From: an uncultured Prevotella sp.
GTDB taxonomy: Bacteria; Bacteroidota; Bacteroidia; Bacteroidales; Bacteroidaceae
Length of the DNA stretch: 6,470 bases
Direction of reading: 5' to 3'
NCBI GenBank assembly: GCA_934256705.1
Contig: CAKQPF010000101.1
Coordinates: 1-6,470, forward strand
Shown: positions 4,353-6,470 of the stretch, in pieces
Layout: the number at the start of each line of letters is the position of its first letter
Position numbering within the stretch: the first letter of the stretch is position 1
The notes under the pieces: generated by a model
What the model was told of the DNA's origin: nothing
The model's input: only the letters and a program-made list of their open reading frames with translations
Database searches by the model: none
Translations under genes and position numbers: made by a program

Positions 4353-4392
4353 GAAAAGGCTTTTCTTCCAAAGTTTAGCTATTCGCCTTTTC
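4353..4392 (-). terminator. possible weak terminator of the acetyltransferase-repair operon
   Basis: GAAAAGGC at 4353-4360 and GCCTTTTC at 4385-4392 form a perfect 8-bp stem just past the TAA at 4405. On the minus strand the 3' arm ends in TTTTC and is followed by ATCATC, so the T tract is poor. The loop is 24 bases. Confidence 0.35.
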
Positions 4393-4404
4393 CGTATTTT
4401 CCTT

Positions 4405-5085
4405 TTATTTCATCTTCAATGTCCGCAGATATTCCTTCTGCTCAGACGTGATTCTGTAGCTCTCGATGGCCTTCTGGATGGTCTTGTTGTGCGTCCAGGG
4501 AGCAAGGCGATTTTGCTCGATGTAGGGAATCGTTGCGTCCCATTGCTTGGCAAGGGCAGTGGCAAAGAACCAGGCTACCATCATTTTTACGTAGTACTCT
4601 TCGCTCCTTACTGATGCAGGAATTTCAAGATATTCTGCCTTGAAGTTTTTGTCCAAGTAATGAGATATAAGGGTTTCTATTCCAAAGCGACAAGTGTAAA
4701 CGTGTAACGATTTACTCCAAGTCTTGACCTTCGCTATTAACTCCTCCTTGTGGTTGGCAAACACCTTTGGCGACATAATGTCGCAAACTGCCCAGTTGTC
4801 CACGAAAGGCAGGAAGTTGTCTGTCAGACGGATGCATTCCTGGTAGTCCTTTACCTCGGAAATGAGAAGTCCATGAAGCATATTCTCATCGTAGTATTCG
4901 TGAGGAAGCTGCTGAAGAAAATCCTTGCATTCAGCCTCCTTTGTAAATCCTTTTGCGAACTTACGCAGCACAGGCACACGAATGCCGATGAAACTCTCCA
5001 TAGGCACTCCCGGTGTCAGTTTAGCTTGGAAAGCAGCATACTGCTTATCCTGCATGGCGAATAGTCTTTCTTGAAGTGATGTCAT
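4405..5085 (-). CDS. DNA alkylation repair protein, AlkD-type HEAT-repeat glycosylase
   Basis: A 226-residue all-helical protein of the DNA alkylation repair (AlkC/AlkD) family, which excises positively charged N3- and N7-alkylpurines without base flipping. Recognisable parts: IGIRVPVLRKFAK (33-45), the core VDNWAVCDIMSP (95-106) with W98 and D102 at the spacing of the W109/D113 pair of B. cereus AlkD, YTCRFGIETLISHYL (130-144), YYVKMMVAWFF (164-174), and the C-terminal WTHNKTIQKAIESYRI (197-212) typical of the family. The length is normal. The gene begins three bases after the AlkZ-related gene, with AGGA six bases before its ATG inside that gene's end, so the two are co-transcribed and probably coupled. 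It acts on chromosomal DNA in the cytoplasm. Confident family call; whether lesion specificity equals AlkD is unknown. Confidence 0.9.
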   Translation of the reverse strand: MTSLQERLFAMQDKQYAAFQAKLTPGVPMESFIGIRVPVLRKFAKGFTKEAECKDFLQQLPHEYYDENMLHGLLISEVKDYQECIRLTDNFLPFVDNWAVCDIMSPKVFANHKEELIAKVKTWSKSLHVYTCRFGIETLISHYLDKNFKAEYLEIPASVRSEEYYVKMMVAWFFATALAKQWDATIPYIEQNRLAPWTHNKTIQKAIESYRITSEQKEYLRTLKMK

Positions 5086-5088
5086 AGA

Positions 5089-5763
5089 TTATCCTATTAA
5101 TTTGATGATCTGTTTATCCGAAGCATCAGGCAGAATCATTTTCAGATGCTCGAAAATCCTCTGGTAAGATTCCTGGGGTGTGCGGTTGCATTGGCAAGAC
5201 TCTCTGCCATAGAGGTCTTCGGGAGTGTTGAGCAGCGACCAACCCCAACCATATTCATGATTGTGCTTGTCGCGAGGATAGATGAAATCTTCGGTCACGA
5301 TGTAAGTTGCCATTTCCAGTCGGGTGAGATAACCGTCAAACTTGCTTCTCATTCCCTTACCCGTGAAACCGCAGGCAGCTCGAAGTTCTCTTGTGATGAG
5401 ACTGCCAGTAGATTGAAGCGTGCTGAGAACTGCTCCTTCTATCGAGTCTTCATCCGGACGAGGGTACTTGCTTCTTCTGTAATTGCAGAAGTCCGGCCAC
5501 CATTCCTGGCTGATGAATCCAGCCTTCTTGTTGAAGAACTTTCCGTACATACACGGCATTTCCTGCACAATCTCGCCCTTCCATTTCCATAGCGGCCAGT
5601 CCCAGCCGCCTTCAGGAAGTCTTACGTAACCGCAGTCCTCCGCCACGATGTCTTCGGCAGAGAAGCCTTCAATGCCACTATCAAGGAGAGGGAGGAAGCC
5701 GATTTTCTGTATCAGCTCCATCATGCCCGTTGCCGAGTATATTTCTGGAAAATTCATGTTCAT
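5089..5763 (-). CDS. AlkZ-related protein (putative winged-helix DNA repair protein)
   Basis: A 224-residue protein that I recognise as the AlkZ-related type found in Bacteroidota and Firmicutes. Its N-terminal part has IGFLPLLDSGIEGFS, a Trp-rich WDWPLWKWKGEI stretch (about 54-65), then YGKFFNKKAGFISQEWWPDF (73-92). The central SLITRELRAACGF with KFDGYLTRLEMATYIV (about 121-155) looks like the winged-helix unit of AlkZ/YcaQ glycosylases, which unhook interstrand crosslinks. The QxQ or QxD catalytic motif of true AlkZ is not visible, so enzyme activity is uncertain. I chose ATG 5763 because AAAGGA lies ten bases before it; an upstream in-frame start would overlap the GNAT gene by 44 bases. 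ATG 5757 is an alternative. The link to the AlkD-type gene supports a role in alkylation or crosslink repair. Confidence 0.72.
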   Translation of the reverse strand: MNMNFPEIYSATGMMELIQKIGFLPLLDSGIEGFSAEDIVAEDCGYVRLPEGGWDWPLWKWKGEIVQEMPCMYGKFFNKKAGFISQEWWPDFCNYRRSKYPRPDEDSIEGAVLSTLQSTGSLITRELRAACGFTGKGMRSKFDGYLTRLEMATYIVTEDFIYPRDKHNHEYGWGWSLLNTPEDLYGRESCQCNRTPQESYQRIFEHLKMILPDASDKQIIKLIG

Positions 5764-5776
5764 CTTAATTTGTCCT

Positions 5777-6301
5777 TTATCTGTTGTACTTAAACACTTT
5801 GACCATATCCTTGTCGCCACCCACGAGTTGGCTGCATTGGTTCAGCATTCCGGTGTCAGAAAAACCGCATTTCTCCATGACCTTTCCCGATGCAGGTTTG
5901 CCGGTGAAATGATCAGCCCAGATGTTTTCGAAATGCTTCTCGTTGATGCAGTAGTCGAGCATCAGCTTCAAGGCTTCGGTGCAGATTCCCTTGTTCCAAT
6001 ATGGCTTTCCTACCCAGTAGCCCACCTCGCAGTCGTTTTCTCCGATAGAGATGTTGCTGGTTCCATGGGTGTAGTAGCCGATGCAGCCGATAGCCTCGCC
6101 AGTCTCTTTCAAGACAATCGCCCATGTCGTATCATTATGGAAGAATGTCCGGATAATCTCCCGACTTTCTTCTACGGACTTATGCGCTGGCCATCCCGCA
6201 CGTGGTCCCACATCAGGGTCGGAGGCGTACTTGAAGAGCGCCTCTGCATCAGATTCCTGCCAATATCGAAGTAAAATTCTTTCTGTTTCCATTATGATCA
6301 T
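5777..6301 (-). CDS. GNAT family N-acetyltransferase (RimJ/RimL-like)
   Basis: A 174-residue protein with the GNAT fold in order: METERILLRYW at 4-14, ESDAEALFKYASDPDV at 16-31, TTWAIVLKETGEAIGCIGY (58-76) as the central strands, EVGYWVGKPYWNKGICTEAL (92-111) with the acetyl-CoA pyrophosphate loop WNKGICTEA, and KPASGKVMEKCGF at 135-147. Such proteins move an acetyl group from acetyl-CoA to an amine; members of this branch acetylate protein N-termini, small amines or antibiotics, so the substrate is not predictable. Two starts are good: ATG 6301 used here, and ATG 6292, which gives the common METER start. A TTG at 6316 is less likely. It lies between the hexapeptide acetyltransferase (37 bases upstream) and the AlkZ-related gene (13 bases downstream) and is probably in one transcript with both. 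Confidence 0.88.
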   Translation of the reverse strand: MIIMETERILLRYWQESDAEALFKYASDPDVGPRAGWPAHKSVEESREIIRTFFHNDTTWAIVLKETGEAIGCIGYYTHGTSNISIGENDCEVGYWVGKPYWNKGICTEALKLMLDYCINEKHFENIWADHFTGKPASGKVMEKCGFSDTGMLNQCSQLVGGDKDMVKVFKYNR

Positions 6302-6338
6302 TTTATCAATTTCCAAGTTTGAGCATACTTTGTGCAGG

Positions 6339-6470
6339 CTATATTAATCTGCGAATAACCTTGCATGGTACACCTCCAACTAGAGTGTTTGCATCAACAT
6401 TTTGGGTTACTACGGCTCCTGCGGCTACTACAGCTCCATCTCCAATAGTTACACCTCCAAGAATAGTTGC
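6339..6470 (-). CDS. hexapeptide-repeat O-acetyltransferase, C-terminal part
   Basis: The last 43 residues of a gene that continues past the window. Repeats of the hexapeptide type, ILGGVTIGDGAVVAAGAVVT, form coils of a left-handed beta-helix. They are followed by VGGVPCKVIRRLI, the usual ending (G-x-P-A-K-V-I-R) of maltose, galactoside, serine and polysaccharide acetyltransferases, with C in place of A. Which substrate it uses cannot be told from this end. The stop is TAG at 6341-6339. Codons here favour A or T in the third position more than in the neighbouring repair genes, perhaps a sign of separate origin, but the piece is short. Confidence 0.82.
   Translation of the reverse strand, partial: ATILGGVTIGDGAVVAAGAVVTQNVDANTLVGGVPCKVIRRLI

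Noticed and set aside
4327..4614. 95-codon + strand frame whose start (MWFFCTE) resembles an upstream extension of the RNase H-like gene (MWYFCTK)
   Set aside because: The similarity arises from the inverted repeat at 4299-4344, and the frame runs antisense into the DNA alkylation repair gene.
5648..6274. 208-codon + strand frame
   Set aside because: It is a shadow antisense to the GNAT and AlkZ-related genes, whose motifs are clear.

Overview
The window looks like chromosomal or integrated accessory DNA from a Bacteroidales bacterium, probably Prevotellaceae. This rests on moderate GC, several promoter elements of the Bacteroidota type (TAnnTTTG, one with a TTG 19 bases upstream), mostly A-rich rather than Shine-Dalgarno leaders, and protein types common in that order (DUF2958, DUF1273/SLOG, DUF3791, DUF3990, AlkZ-related). 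The genus is an inference from impression, not from a database match. No transposase, integrase, tRNA, rRNA or CRISPR array is visible.

Left part (1-907). A possible C-terminal CDS remnant ends at 111. Then come about 800 bases with no credible protein gene but with a surprising amount of secondary structure. Several long helices nest properly, and every non-Watson-Crick wobble in them reads as G-U on the + strand (A-C on the other). They end in a >100-base imperfect hairpin followed by five T. I read this as a candidate + strand structured RNA of roughly 450-500 nt with its own terminator. It is followed by a leader region that carries an opposing minus-strand promoter.

Plus-strand operon (908-2562). 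In order: a DUF2958 protein, a ComF-like phosphoribosyltransferase, a DUF1273/SLOG nucleotide-binding protein that overlaps it by ATGA, and a 37-residue single-pass membrane protein. The operon ends at a near-perfect 19-bp bidirectional terminator. A PRPP-fold enzyme, a SLOG protein and a tiny membrane protein in a row could be a nucleotide-signalling module, but this is speculative.

Minus-strand cassette (3587-2642). Three tightly coupled genes, DUF3791 - DUF3990 - DUF3791-like. The central protein carries ADP-ribosyltransferase-like motifs, so the cassette resembles a toxin flanked by two small partner proteins.

Minus-strand genes (4280-3840 and 6470-4405). A stand-alone RNase H-fold protein has lost three of the four catalytic carboxylates. 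It has its own promoter embedded in a 17-bp inverted repeat. Upstream lies an apparent operon: a hexapeptide O-acetyltransferase (cut by the window end), a GNAT N-acetyltransferase, an AlkZ-related protein and an AlkD-type DNA alkylation repair protein. The last two place two alkylation-repair-related genes three bases apart.
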